Origin: Paenibacillus tritici
Lineage (GTDB): Bacteria > Bacillota > Bacilli > Paenibacillales > Paenibacillaceae
Direction: 5' to 3'
DNA: 64,000 nucleotides
Assembly (NCBI RefSeq): GCF_013204885.1
Contig: NZ_JABMKX010000001.1
Span: 186,001-250,000, forward strand
Part shown: in pieces, positions 34,128-41,795 of the stretch
How positions within the stretch are numbered: position 1 is the first letter of the stretch
Layout of the letters: every line of letters starts with the position of its first letter
Translations under genes and position numbers: made by a program
Notes under the pieces: generated by a model
Database searches by the model: none
Told to the model about the DNA's origin: nothing
The model's input: the letters and a program-made list of their open reading frames with translations, nothing else

Positions 34128-35540
34128 CTATTGTGTAGTCAGAACCATTTCCAGCGAGACATTGCTCAGCTCTGCATGTTCCGCCATACTGCGGATGTAC
34201 CCGGACATGAAGCCGCCCTCTATACTCTCCCACAGCTTGTAACCCGGCATCGCCCGGATCTCCTCCAGCGAATCAGCGGCATTCCCGGCAAAATATTTCA
34301 CATTCAGCTTCGACATCACCTCAGCCATGGATTGCTTCTGGGCTTCGGTGAAGCTGCTCTCCTTCAGCCTGCTCATGGCCTTCGCGTAAGAATTCTCTGC
34401 AAAAATCTCTTCCGCATACGATTTGAAGTTCAGCAGGTGCGGATCAGTCTTCTTGTTAGCCTTGGCCCAGCCTTCGACATCCACGATAGCCGTATGGTAG
34501 GTGACTGCCCGGGAAGAAGGATCGAAGGTCATGCTGCCGTACTGATGCGGGTTAACCGCCATTGCGCTGGTTGCAATATCATATACAGGCAAGGCAGGAT
34601 CTATCGAATCTGCGGGAGGATCACGGCGGATATCCTGCATATGAATATGCCCGGACAATACCAGATTCAGACCATCCCTGCGAAAAGCCTTCATCGTCTC
34701 CTGGCTGTTATTCAGCTTGAACCCGGATACAGCCATAGAGGTATGGCTCAGCAGATTATGATGCATCACTGTAAGTATGGAGGCGTGTTCCTGTGCGGCC
34801 AGCTTCACTTGCTCATCTATCCACGACAAGGTGGAAGGCAGGATGCGCCCATCGGTCTGCGGGAAATTATATTCTTCATTATGCGCATATTGGGCACTGT
34901 CCATCATAAGCAGCCATAGGCCGGGAGCCGCCTTCACGACATAACTTAAGCTGTCCTTATCCCGCGAGACCGCCTCATTATATCCGAAATCAGCGTAGAT
35001 CCGCAGGAAATCCTCCATATTGATGTGCGGGGCAACCACCTGCTTGTCCCCGTCGAATGATCTGGCCCACGGATTATTGATATCATGGTTACCCGGGATT
35101 ACATAGACAGAGGTCCCCGCAGCTTCCATGCGGTGCAGCTTTGCAGCCAGCTCCTTGTGACTATCCGCCTCACCGTTATTGGTGAGATCGCCGCTCAGAA
35201 TCAGGAAGGCGGGTTTCTTGTGTTCCACATCGCGGACGAGAGCTTCGGTCAGCTCATCGCTGTAGGGAAGCATTTTGCCGTCCCCGCCTGTGACGTAGGT
35301 CTGGAAGGCCTGGCCGCCATCCTCAAGGGCTTTGTCCAGATAATGAGTATCTGTGGCGATCCAGAAGGGGACGGGCTGTGTAGAATCTGTGCGGGCCTCA
35401 GCCGCTGCCGGAACAGCATTCAAGGATGGCGAAGTGGTGTCTTTGTCTTTGCACCCGCTGAGTATGAAGAGTGAAGACAACAGCAGGATGAAGGTGAGTT
35501 TCACAGTTTTAGCAGTACCTTTATGGAGTGAAGCGCGCAT
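34128..35540 (-). CDS. Metallophosphoesterase lipoprotein
   Basis: A 470-residue exported phosphoesterase. The signal peptide ends in lipobox LSGC (Cys about 30). The calcineurin-like metal site is complete: DTHYLD (first motif, Thr in place of the usual second residue), LSGDLTNNGE, IPGNHDIN, the His pair in VMHHNLL, and LSGHIHMQ. The C-terminal 120 residues are a helical domain. Substrate unknown; relatives act on phosphodiesters or nucleotides outside the membrane. Start ATG 35540 has AAGG upstream. Confidence 0.88.
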   Translation of the reverse strand: MRASLHKGTAKTVKLTFILLLSSLFILSGCKDKDTTSPSLNAVPAAAEARTDSTQPVPFWIATDTHYLDKALEDGGQAFQTYVTGGDGKMLPYSDELTEALVRDVEHKKPAFLILSGDLTNNGEADSHKELAAKLHRMEAAGTSVYVIPGNHDINNPWARSFDGDKQVVAPHINMEDFLRIYADFGYNEAVSRDKDSLSYVVKAAPGLWLLMMDSAQYAHNEEYNFPQTDGRILPSTLSWIDEQVKLAAQEHASILTVMHHNLLSHTSMAVSGFKLNNSQETMKAFRRDGLNLVLSGHIHMQDIRRDPPADSIDPALPVYDIATSAMAVNPHQYGSMTFDPSSRAVTYHTAIVDVEGWAKANKKTDPHLLNFKSYAEEIFAENSYAKAMSRLKESSFTEAQKQSMAEVMSKLNVKYFAGNAADSLEEIRAMPGYKLWESIEGGFMSGYIRSMAEHAELSNVSLEMVLTTQ

Positions 35541-35739
35541 GGCTTGACCTTCTTTCTGTATTTTTGCTGAATCATTGTAGCGTATTTATTGTCCGGTTGT
35601 ATATACGAAAAGCCGGCCCGCTGTTTCTAATCCTCATGAATGGCTTATAGAAAATAGTGGAAGATGTATAAATAGAACGAATCCAGCGACACTAAGAGCG
35701 GGTATATCAATAGTTCCTCAAAGGAAATGTGAATATGTA

Positions 35740-35787
35740 TTGTACTCAGGCAGGAAAAGTGTTATACTTTAAAAAAGTAATTTACTT
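35740..35787 (+). promoter_or_regulatory. Promoter and operator-like dyad of the nitroreductase gene
   Basis: TTGTAC (35740-35745) and TATACT (35763-35768) are 17 nt apart. Directly downstream lies the dyad AAGTAATTTACTT (35775-35787), in place to block transcription. AT-rich AGTA/TACT dyads are typical of HxlR (YodB-like) operators on nitroreductase genes. Confidence 0.6.
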
Positions 35788-35810
35788 AATTAAATGGAGG
35801 TAGTTATTTT

Positions 35811-36410
35811 ATGTCGAAAACTTTTTTTGAAGCGGTAAAAGGCAGACGTTCCATATATGCGATCAGCAAGGAATCCCCCATCTCTGATGAACAGATCCAA
35901 AAAATCGTTGAAGAGGCCGTATTACATAGCCCAACTTCCTTCAACTCACAAAGCTCCAGAGCTGTAGTGCTGCTGGGAGAACAACATGATAAGCTGTGGG
36001 ACATCACTGCAGAAACTTTACGTAAAATCGTTCCTACAGAACAATTCGAAGGCACTGCCCAGAAGCTGTCCTCCTTCAAGGCAGGGTACGGCTCCGTGCT
36101 ATTCTTTGAAGATCAGGCAGTTGTGAAGCATCTGCAGGAGAACTTTGCACTGTATGCAGAGAACTTCCCGATTTGGGCCAACCAATCCTCGGGGATTCTG
36201 CAGTTTGTAGTATGGACAGCCTTTGCCGAAGCAGGCCTGGGTGCTTCCCTTCAGCACTACAACCCGCTGATTGATGATGAAGTGAAAGCTACCTTTGGTA
36301 TTCCAGCAGAGTGGAAGCTGATTGCGCAAATGCCATTCGGCAAGACCTTGACCCCTCCAGGCGAGAAGGAATTCCAGCCGATTGAAGAACGGGTAAAAGT
36401 CATCAAATAA
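35811..36410 (+). CDS. Nitroreductase family protein
   Basis: A 199-residue FMN-dependent oxidoreductase. RRSIY at the start and SPTSFNSQSSRAVVL bind the FMN phosphate; LQFVVWTAFAEAGLGASLQHYNP and the C-terminal IAQMPFGKTLTPPGEKEF complete the fold. Such enzymes reduce quinones or nitroaromatics with NAD(P)H and are usually induced by electrophile stress. ATG 35811 follows GGAGG. The gene ends just before a hairpin that overlaps the ribosome site of the next gene. Confidence 0.92.
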   Translation: MSKTFFEAVKGRRSIYAISKESPISDEQIQKIVEEAVLHSPTSFNSQSSRAVVLLGEQHDKLWDITAETLRKIVPTEQFEGTAQKLSSFKAGYGSVLFFEDQAVVKHLQENFALYAENFPIWANQSSGILQFVVWTAFAEAGLGASLQHYNPLIDDEVKATFGIPAEWKLIAQMPFGKTLTPPGEKEFQPIEERVKVIK

Positions 36411-36435
36411 GGTAACCTTACGCGAAGCAGTTTAG

Positions 36436-36486
36436 AACCTCCTTGATCCGGCTAAGTATAATTATAGCCAAATCAAGGAGGTTTTT
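36436..36486 (+). terminator. Terminator hairpin that buries the next gene's ribosome site
   Basis: Twelve-base perfect arms AACCTCCTTGAT (36436-36447) and ATCAAGGAGGTT (36472-36483), with inner GGCTA/TAGCC, followed by U5. The right arm contains AAGGAGG, the Shine-Dalgarno of the gene at 36490. Confidence 0.8.
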
Positions 36487-36489
36487 GAT

Positions 36490-36684
36490 ATGCCATGGAA
36501 CAAGGAGAACTATCCGGATTCACTGAAGAATTTCACGGCGCCTGTACGCAATAAAGCGGTGGAGATTGCAAATGCGCTGCTGGAGGATGGATATGAGGAA
36601 GGGCGGGCGATCGCTATTGCCACCGCACAAGCCAAAGAGTGGGGCGAGAATCACGATAAGCAGATCCGCAAAAAGGAGCATTGA
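36490..36684 (+). CDS. Small conserved protein (YdaT-like)
   Basis: A 64-residue soluble protein starting MPWNKENYPDSLKNF and containing VRNKAVEIANALLEDGYEEG and RAIAIATAQAKEW, a pattern seen in many small bacterial stress-associated proteins. It is predicted to be helical. The ribosome site AAGGAGG lies 8 nt before ATG, but inside the 3' arm of the terminator hairpin. An internal TATAAT at 36457-36462 might give a private promoter that avoids the full hairpin. Function unknown. Confidence 0.8.
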   Translation: MPWNKENYPDSLKNFTAPVRNKAVEIANALLEDGYEEGRAIAIATAQAKEWGENHDKQIRKKEH

Positions 36685-36729
36685 CGCTGTGCCTGCCTGT
36701 TAAGCTCAGGCTACAATGTGCGGATAAGC

Positions 36730-36763
36730 AAAGAGGACAAGCGGTGATCCGCTTGTCCTCTTT
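36730..36763. terminator. Bidirectional terminator
   Basis: AAAGAGGACAAGCGG / CCGCTTGTCCTCTTT perfect stem with a 4-base loop between convergent genes; T/A-rich on both sides. Confidence 0.85.
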
Positions 36764-36791
36764 GTGCCTATATGTTGCGGTAAATCATTTA

Positions 36792-38012
36792 TTACTTGGC
36801 TGGAGCTTCTGTAGCAGCAGCAGGATCTGCACTGGCATCCGGTGCGCCAGATTCTGCTGGAGCTGTTGAAGCATCCGGCTTATCAGTCAGCGTATTTGTA
36901 ATCTTGGAATTCTTGTTCAAATCAGCCAACCAGGTAGCAGACATCTCAGACACTTTTTGTGCCGTTAAAGTCTTTTTGATCTCGTCTTTCTTCTCTGCCA
37001 GGGTATATTCCTTGGCTTCCTTGCGGTCTGTAACCTTGATAATGTGGTAGCCGTATTCCGACTTCACAGCACCGCTGGTCTCGCCAACCTTAAGCTTGAA
37101 GGCAGCATCGGAGAATTCGGCAACCATGTCTCCGCGTTTGAAGAAGTCCAGATCCCCGCCTTTTTCCTTGGAGCCGGTATCTGCGGATTTCTCCTGAGCC
37201 AGCGCGGCGAAGTCTCCGCCTTCTTTAAGCTGCTTCACAATCGCATCGGCTTCTTCCTTGGTCTTCACCAGGATGTGGGAAGCGCGCACTTCCTCTTCCT
37301 GATTGTACTTCGCCTTATTCTCTTCGAAATATTTGGAAATATCTTCGTCCGTAATCTTAATCTTAGGTTCAATCAGCTTGCGGATCTCAACCTGGAGCGG
37401 CATTTGCTTCTTCAGATCCTCGATCGTCATAGAACTCTGCTGCAAGGCGTTATTCAGAGCTTCCTCACCGCCGAACTGAGTCTTAAGGTCTTCGATTTCC
37501 TGATTAATATCTGCATCGGTAACCTTAATGTTGGCTTTCTTGGCTTCCTGGCCCACGAGAGTGGTAGTAATCAGGTTCTGCAGGGTGGATTCCCCGCCGG
37601 CTTCCACCAATTTATCATACAGCTCTGCTTTGGTGATATCCGTTCCGTTGACGGTCGCAACCGCTACTTTGCTGTCGTCCTTCTTGAAAGGCTGTACAAT
37701 CAGCACTACGATTAAGGCTGCTGCCAGCAGGATGGAGGCAATCATCCAGCCTTTACCGCCGCCGGAGGCGCCAGGTGTGGAAGGAGGAGTACCCCCGCCG
37801 CCAACCTTATTCATCACGGGAACGCTTTCTTCAATTCTTGGGGAGTGCGGTTTGCCGGAGCCCTCAGTTGCAGCTTGTACCGGTTCCTGCGGTACAGGGA
37901 CTGTTCCTGCAGGTTCAATTCCTTCATCCGGTTTAATTACAGAAGCCTCATTCTCTTCCGGCGTTAGGCCGTTTTTAAGCTGTTCATTTTCATTGAAATC
38001 TTTTTTGTCCAT
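36792..38012 (-). CDS. Membrane-anchored parvulin-type peptidyl-prolyl isomerase (PrsA/SurA-like foldase)
   Basis: A 406-residue protein. The first about 88 residues are acidic and Pro/Gly-rich with no signal peptide, then comes one membrane helix (WMIASILLAAALIVVLIV, about 89-106), so the rest faces outward. SurA-N-like helices follow (120-230), then a parvulin domain (about 245-335) with ASHILVKTKEEAD, GGDLDFFKRGDMV and YGYHIIKVTD. The tail is Ala/Pro/Ser-rich. It should help exported proteins fold. Classic PrsA is a lipoprotein without a cytoplasmic tail, so this topology is unusual. ATG 38012 follows AAGGGAG. Confidence 0.88.
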   Translation of the reverse strand: MDKKDFNENEQLKNGLTPEENEASVIKPDEGIEPAGTVPVPQEPVQAATEGSGKPHSPRIEESVPVMNKVGGGGTPPSTPGASGGGKGWMIASILLAAALIVVLIVQPFKKDDSKVAVATVNGTDITKAELYDKLVEAGGESTLQNLITTTLVGQEAKKANIKVTDADINQEIEDLKTQFGGEEALNNALQQSSMTIEDLKKQMPLQVEIRKLIEPKIKITDEDISKYFEENKAKYNQEEEVRASHILVKTKEEADAIVKQLKEGGDFAALAQEKSADTGSKEKGGDLDFFKRGDMVAEFSDAAFKLKVGETSGAVKSEYGYHIIKVTDRKEAKEYTLAEKKDEIKKTLTAQKVSEMSATWLADLNKNSKITNTLTDKPDASTAPAESGAPDASADPAAATEAPAK

Positions 38013-38141
38013 AATAATTAATGACTCCCTTCAATATAGGTGGTGCCTGTCTTTCTACAACTTTACCAGAAAACAGAATTCCAAACCTTAAGAAAGTATA
38101 AAAAAGCACAATTACTTTTTAAGATTCCATTAAGAAACAGG

Positions 38142-38181
38142 AAAAACCGGAGCCGCAAATGGTTCCCCATGTGCGCTCCGG
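38142..38181 (-). terminator. Terminator of the LytTR gene
   Basis: CCGGAGC (38147-38153) / GCTCCGG (38175-38181), with A5 on the plus strand before the stem, giving a U-tract on the minus transcript. Confidence 0.75.
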
Positions 38182-38229
38182 CCTGATGAGAGAGGCAGTG
38201 ATATAGAAACCTGCGGATATGTATCCGCC

Positions 38230-38565
38230 TTAGGAGCTAAGCCCCTTAAGCAGATGACGGATATTCTCCTGCTTGCGTCTGGGAACACGTACAGACTTGG
38301 CATATAAGCCCATTTCACCGAAGTAGATGCAGTCATCCTCGATGGAGCTGATCTTGTTCAGGTTCACGTAGCAGCCCCCGTACACATGATAATAGCTGTT
38401 GCTCGACAATAAGCGGTTCAGTTGCTCGGCAGTCATTCTCTTTTTAATATTGTAGTTTCTGCCGTGAAAAATGACCAGGTCATGGTCCCCGACCTTAAAG
38501 AACAGAATGTCTGTCTCCACCTCGAAGTCCTCGTATACATTTCTGGCTTCCAGCAGGCTGCTCAT
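38230..38565 (-). CDS. Single-domain LytTR DNA-binding regulator
   Basis: A 111-residue protein made almost only of a LytTR domain: DILFFKVGDHDLVIFHGR, MTAEQLNRLL, YYHVYGGCYVNLNKISSIED and SVRVPRRKQENIRHLL. No receiver or membrane part is attached, so it may act alone or with a separate signal protein. LytTR factors bind paired 9-bp direct repeats. The promoter region holds a perfect cre site overlapping the start point, so carbon catabolite control by CcpA is likely. ATG 38565 follows AAGGGGG. It diverges from the lactonase gene. Confidence 0.88.
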   Translation of the reverse strand: MSSLLEARNVYEDFEVETDILFFKVGDHDLVIFHGRNYNIKKRMTAEQLNRLLSSNSYYHVYGGCYVNLNKISSIEDDCIYFGEMGLYAKSVRVPRRKQENIRHLLKGLSS

Positions 38566-38600
38566 TCGTGTTCCCCCTTTATCTTGATTAATAACATTAA

Positions 38601-38619
38601 TGTTAGCGCTTTCATTATA
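38601..38619 (-). promoter_or_regulatory. cre site (CcpA) with extended -10 of the LytTR gene
   Basis: On the minus strand the sequence TGAAAGCGCTAACA (38614-38601) fits the cre consensus TGWAANCGNTNWCA at every position. It begins within the last base of the -10 TATAAT (38619-38614), which has the extended TG motif (TGATATAAT). Binding there would block initiation. Confidence 0.75.
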
Positions 38620-38684
38620 TCATACTCTGTTTGCTTTGAGAAGTCTTATTTTTGAAATGTTTTTTGTCATTTTTTCCGTTGCAT

Positions 38685-38713
38685 TTGTCATCTCTCACGA
38701 AAAAATGTAAATT
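38685..38713 (+). promoter_or_regulatory. Promoter of the lactonase gene
   Basis: TTGTCA (38685-38690) and TAAATT (38708-38713), 17 nt apart, about 38 bp before the start codon. Confidence 0.5.
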
Positions 38714-38750
38714 ATATAGATGGCTATTTAACTTGGAGGAGGAATATCAG

Positions 38751-39857
38751 ATGAAAGACAAGACGAAGCTGCTGTTATTTACCGGCTCTTATGCCACGGC
38801 AGAAGAGAGCGGAGTCCAGGTATTTGCTTTTGACGGTGAAGCAGGGGGGACTCTTGAGCGGCTGGCTACCGCAGAAGGCGTGACGAACCCGACGTTCGTG
38901 AATGTGGACCCTTCCGGGCTGAAGCTGTATGCCATAGGGGAGAAGCCGAATGGTGAAGGCGGCAAAGAAGGGGAGGTTGTAACCTTCGCTATTGATCCTG
39001 AGACCGGTAAGCTTGCTGAGCTGCAACGGATACAGACTATGCCATCGGCAGGCAAAGGCCAGACGACAACCTGTAACATTAACCGGGATGCCGGTAATGA
39101 ACATCTTGTAGTGTGCAGCTATCACGGGGGATCGGTCGGACTAATTACCCTTGATAAGAAGGGACTGCCTGTAGCCTTGGCGGATACAGCCGTACATACC
39201 GGACAGGGAGCGCTCCCGGGCCAGGATCGCCCTCATCCGCATTCAGCTATCTATAGTCCGGATGGACGTTATCTGTTTGTGTCTGATCTGGGACTGGATC
39301 TGATTCGCAGCTACCGGATTAATAAGGAGACGGAAACATTTGAAGCTGTTGGGGATACCAAGCTGCAGGATGGGGCGGGACCGCGCCATTTCGTATTCCA
39401 TCCGGACGGGAAGTCCGCTTATGTGATCAATGAATTGAACAGCACCGTGACTTCTTTCCTGTATGATGCTGCTGCAGGTACGCTCCAGCCGGCAGTTACC
39501 TTATCTACTCTCCCTGAGGGATATCCCGCAGACTCTAACAGCTGTGCAGAGATTGCGTTCTCCAAGGATGGCAGATATCTGTACGGCTCCAACCGCGGAC
39601 ATGACAGTATCGTGGTGTATGCAGTAGATCCGCTGACGGCGGGGTTAACCCTGGTAGAGCATGTATCCACCAGAGGCGGACATCCGCGGCACTTCACGGT
39701 TACCCCGGATGGCGCCTACCTGATTGTGGCTAACCGGGACGGCAATAACCTGGTTGTCTTCGCGCTGGAGCCTGCCAGCGGCCGTCTGAGCTTCACCGGG
39801 CACACCGCCGAGCTGTCCAAGCCCGTATGTGTGATGCCGGCAGTCTTCCCTGCGTAA
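38751..39857 (+). CDS. Lactonase family beta-propeller protein (6-phosphogluconolactonase-like)
   Basis: A 368-residue cytoplasmic protein with seven repeated blades. Typical segments are TFVNVDPSGLKLYAIGE, HPHSAIYSPDGRYLFVSDLGLD, GPRHFVFHPDGKSAYVINEL and GGHPRHFTVTPDGAYLIVANRD, matching the YkgB/Pgl family that hydrolyses 6-phosphogluconolactone in the pentose phosphate pathway or acts on related lactones. ATG 38751 follows GGAGGAGG; earlier starts lack a site. A strong terminator follows. It diverges from the catabolite-controlled LytTR gene. Confidence 0.9.
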   Translation: MKDKTKLLLFTGSYATAEESGVQVFAFDGEAGGTLERLATAEGVTNPTFVNVDPSGLKLYAIGEKPNGEGGKEGEVVTFAIDPETGKLAELQRIQTMPSAGKGQTTTCNINRDAGNEHLVVCSYHGGSVGLITLDKKGLPVALADTAVHTGQGALPGQDRPHPHSAIYSPDGRYLFVSDLGLDLIRSYRINKETETFEAVGDTKLQDGAGPRHFVFHPDGKSAYVINELNSTVTSFLYDAAAGTLQPAVTLSTLPEGYPADSNSCAEIAFSKDGRYLYGSNRGHDSIVVYAVDPLTAGLTLVEHVSTRGGHPRHFTVTPDGAYLIVANRDGNNLVVFALEPASGRLSFTGHTAELSKPVCVMPAVFPA

Positions 39858-39922
39858 GACGACAGGACGCCTTCCCTTAAGCGATCTGCCGGCACTGGTC
39901 TTGCCTTAGCGGCGGCACAGGC

Positions 39923-39959
39923 AAAAGGAACACCGGAATCATGCTCCGGTGTTCCTTTT
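39923..39959 (+). terminator. Terminator of the lactonase gene
   Basis: AAAAGGAACACCGGA / TCCGGTGTTCCTTTT perfect stem around a 7-base loop. The A and T flanks also allow bidirectional use. Confidence 0.9.
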
Positions 39960-40017
39960 GAATTCCTGGCGGTTATGCGGCTTAGGTCTAGGTTAGAATG
40001 TGCGCCTTGGAGACTGC

Positions 40018-40239
40018 TTATTTGAGTGAGACCGGCTTCAGCGGCACTACAGTTGAGACTGCCGACTTGAAGAGTACGTTCTGTCTTCCGTCACCCTGGC
40101 CCTGCAAGGTGATTGTATAAGCGTCATAAGAGGTTATCAGTCCCTGCATTTTGACTCCGTTCGTTGTAAAAATCGTCACAGGCATCTTCGTTGAGATGCA
40201 CTGGTTCAACAAACGTTCCTGCAATTTTAGACTTTCCAC
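40018..40239 (-). CDS. hfq: Hfq-like RNA chaperone (divergent)
   Basis: A 73-residue Sm-fold protein. Sm1 is VTIFTTNGVKMQGLITSYDAYTITL and Sm2 is VLFKSAVSTVVP. In standard Hfq the Sm2 motif reads YKHAIS; here His is replaced by Ser, and the loop before it is longer. The lateral and proximal RNA sites may thus differ. GTG 40239 is chosen because GGAG lies 9 nt upstream (this site is inside an in-frame ATG start at 40254). The usual miaA neighbour is absent, so this may be a second, specialised Hfq. Confidence 0.85.
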   Translation of the reverse strand: MESLKLQERLLNQCISTKMPVTIFTTNGVKMQGLITSYDAYTITLQGQGDGRQNVLFKSAVSTVVPLKPVSLK

Positions 40240-40350
40240 TTGGCAGCACTCCATCTTTATATAAAATAATTTCTCAGGATATTATAACACGGGATAGACC
40301 TTCCCTGGAAATGTGTTCATATGGCGTGACAAATAGACAAGGGGGTAGTT

Positions 40351-41034
40351 ATGCTTTATTATCATTACTGGTCCCGCGGATTCCGGCGGTTTATATGGTT
40401 CCTGCTGGCCTTTATCGTGATTGCGGCACTGGTCAAGCTGGGCGGGGCGGGGGGCTTTGACCGTGCGGTTATCCGGTTCGTACAATCCATGGAATCTCCG
40501 CCGCTGACTTCGCTGGCCAAAGGCTTATCCCTGGTGGGCTCCTCGAAGCTAGCGATCGGGATATCCCTGCTGACGATGATCATCCTCTTCTTCGCCCTGA
40601 AGCACCGGCTGGAGCTTGCCTTGTTTCTATGGGTAGGCTTAGGCTCACAATTGCTGAACACGCTGCTGAAGCTATGGTTTCACCGGGAGCGCCCCAGCAT
40701 CAACAGGCTGATTGAACAGGCCGGATACAGCTTCCCGAGCGGGCATTCTATGGCAGCCTTCTCATTATATGGAGTCATAGCCTACTTGCTCTGGCGGCAT
40801 ATGCATAGCCGGACCGAACGGTTCCTGCTGATTCTGTTCGCGGTGCTGATGACCGGAGGGATCGGCTGGAGCAGGATTTATCTGGGGGTGCATTATCCCA
40901 GCGATGTCATTGGCGGCTATGCCGCGAGCGGGGCCTGGCTGATGCTGTCGGCTGCTATATTCGAGGCCTACCGGAATTATAAGGAACGCAAGGGGAAGAA
41001 TCCGCGCAACACAAAGGATGCCCGGCGCAAATAA
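40351..41034 (+). CDS. Phosphatase PAP2 family membrane protein
   Basis: A 227-residue protein with about six membrane helices. The three phosphatase motifs are present: KLWFHRERPS, YSFPSGHSMAAF, and SRIYLGVHYPSDVIGGY. Such enzymes dephosphorylate lipid phosphates such as undecaprenyl pyrophosphate or phosphatidylglycerol phosphate at the outer face of the membrane. The C-terminus is strongly basic. ATG 40351 follows GGGGG. A single gene between convergent and divergent neighbours. Confidence 0.92.
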   Translation: MLYYHYWSRGFRRFIWFLLAFIVIAALVKLGGAGGFDRAVIRFVQSMESPPLTSLAKGLSLVGSSKLAIGISLLTMIILFFALKHRLELALFLWVGLGSQLLNTLLKLWFHRERPSINRLIEQAGYSFPSGHSMAAFSLYGVIAYLLWRHMHSRTERFLLILFAVLMTGGIGWSRIYLGVHYPSDVIGGYAASGAWLMLSAAIFEAYRNYKERKGKNPRNTKDARRK

Positions 41035-41063
41035 GCTCCCGGGCATCCGCAGGCTTTTACTCC

Positions 41064-41564
41064 TTAAGGTGACTTCGTTGCAGCAGGCTGCTGCGAAGGT
41101 TTGATCTGGTGAAGCTGGGCTGTGCGGCTAAGGCTGCGCTTGATCAGCAGCGGCAGGCCCGGCTTCAGCTTGGCGGCGTCTTCCTGCGTCAGCTTCCCGT
41201 CCTTGACGAATTCATCGAGCTTGAGACTGGCGGCTTCGCTCAGCTTCTGGATATACTGGTCTTCACTCCAGCCTTTTTTCTCCTGGGCCAGACCGTTCAG
41301 CGTCTTGCCGGATTTCAGGCTGTCGATCAGCTCCGGACGGCTGATTCCGAGCAGCTTGGCGGTTTCGCTCAGGATGAAATGGCCGCCGGCTCTGAAATTT
41401 CGGTCCCCGCCGCGGGGATGATGATGCTCTTGGCCGGCATGCATGGAATCCGGTGCTGCGGTTGCCCGTCCTCTGGACGGCTGCTCTGCATAAGCGGCGG
41501 CAGGAGCCATAGTAAGCATTAAGGCTGTGGCCCCTGCGATGATTGTGCGGGTGCTTTTGTTCAT
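41064..41564 (-). CDS. Secreted protein of unknown function
   Basis: A 166-residue exported protein. Residues 1-28 form a Sec signal peptide with AYA before the cleavage site. A His/Gly-rich stretch (HAGQEHHHPRGGDR) follows, which could bind metal. The rest is helical, with ILSETAKLLGISRPELIDSL, a pattern seen in short DNA-binding-like helical repeats of exported Paenibacillus proteins, and KDGKLTQEDAAKL. No known catalytic motif. ATG 41564 follows GAGGTG. It ends close to the PAP2 gene, convergent. Confidence 0.75.
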   Translation of the reverse strand: MNKSTRTIIAGATALMLTMAPAAAYAEQPSRGRATAAPDSMHAGQEHHHPRGGDRNFRAGGHFILSETAKLLGISRPELIDSLKSGKTLNGLAQEKKGWSEDQYIQKLSEAASLKLDEFVKDGKLTQEDAAKLKPGLPLLIKRSLSRTAQLHQIKPSQQPAATKSP

Positions 41565-41795
41565 GGATTCACCTCTTCTGTGGTTGTGGCTGCTGCCTGG
41601 TAACCAGTATTCCCCGAAAGCTGAAAGAATCCTGAAGCCCGGCTTAAGACATACTAAAATTCGCCAGCCCGGTTCATGGGTAATAATGTGTGTACAAATA
41701 TTAGAGATTAACCGAATGCCTGCAGGATATACATAAATGATGAAGACCGGCATTTATTATGAAACAGAGCATCAAGCTACTTGGGAGGGATAGAT

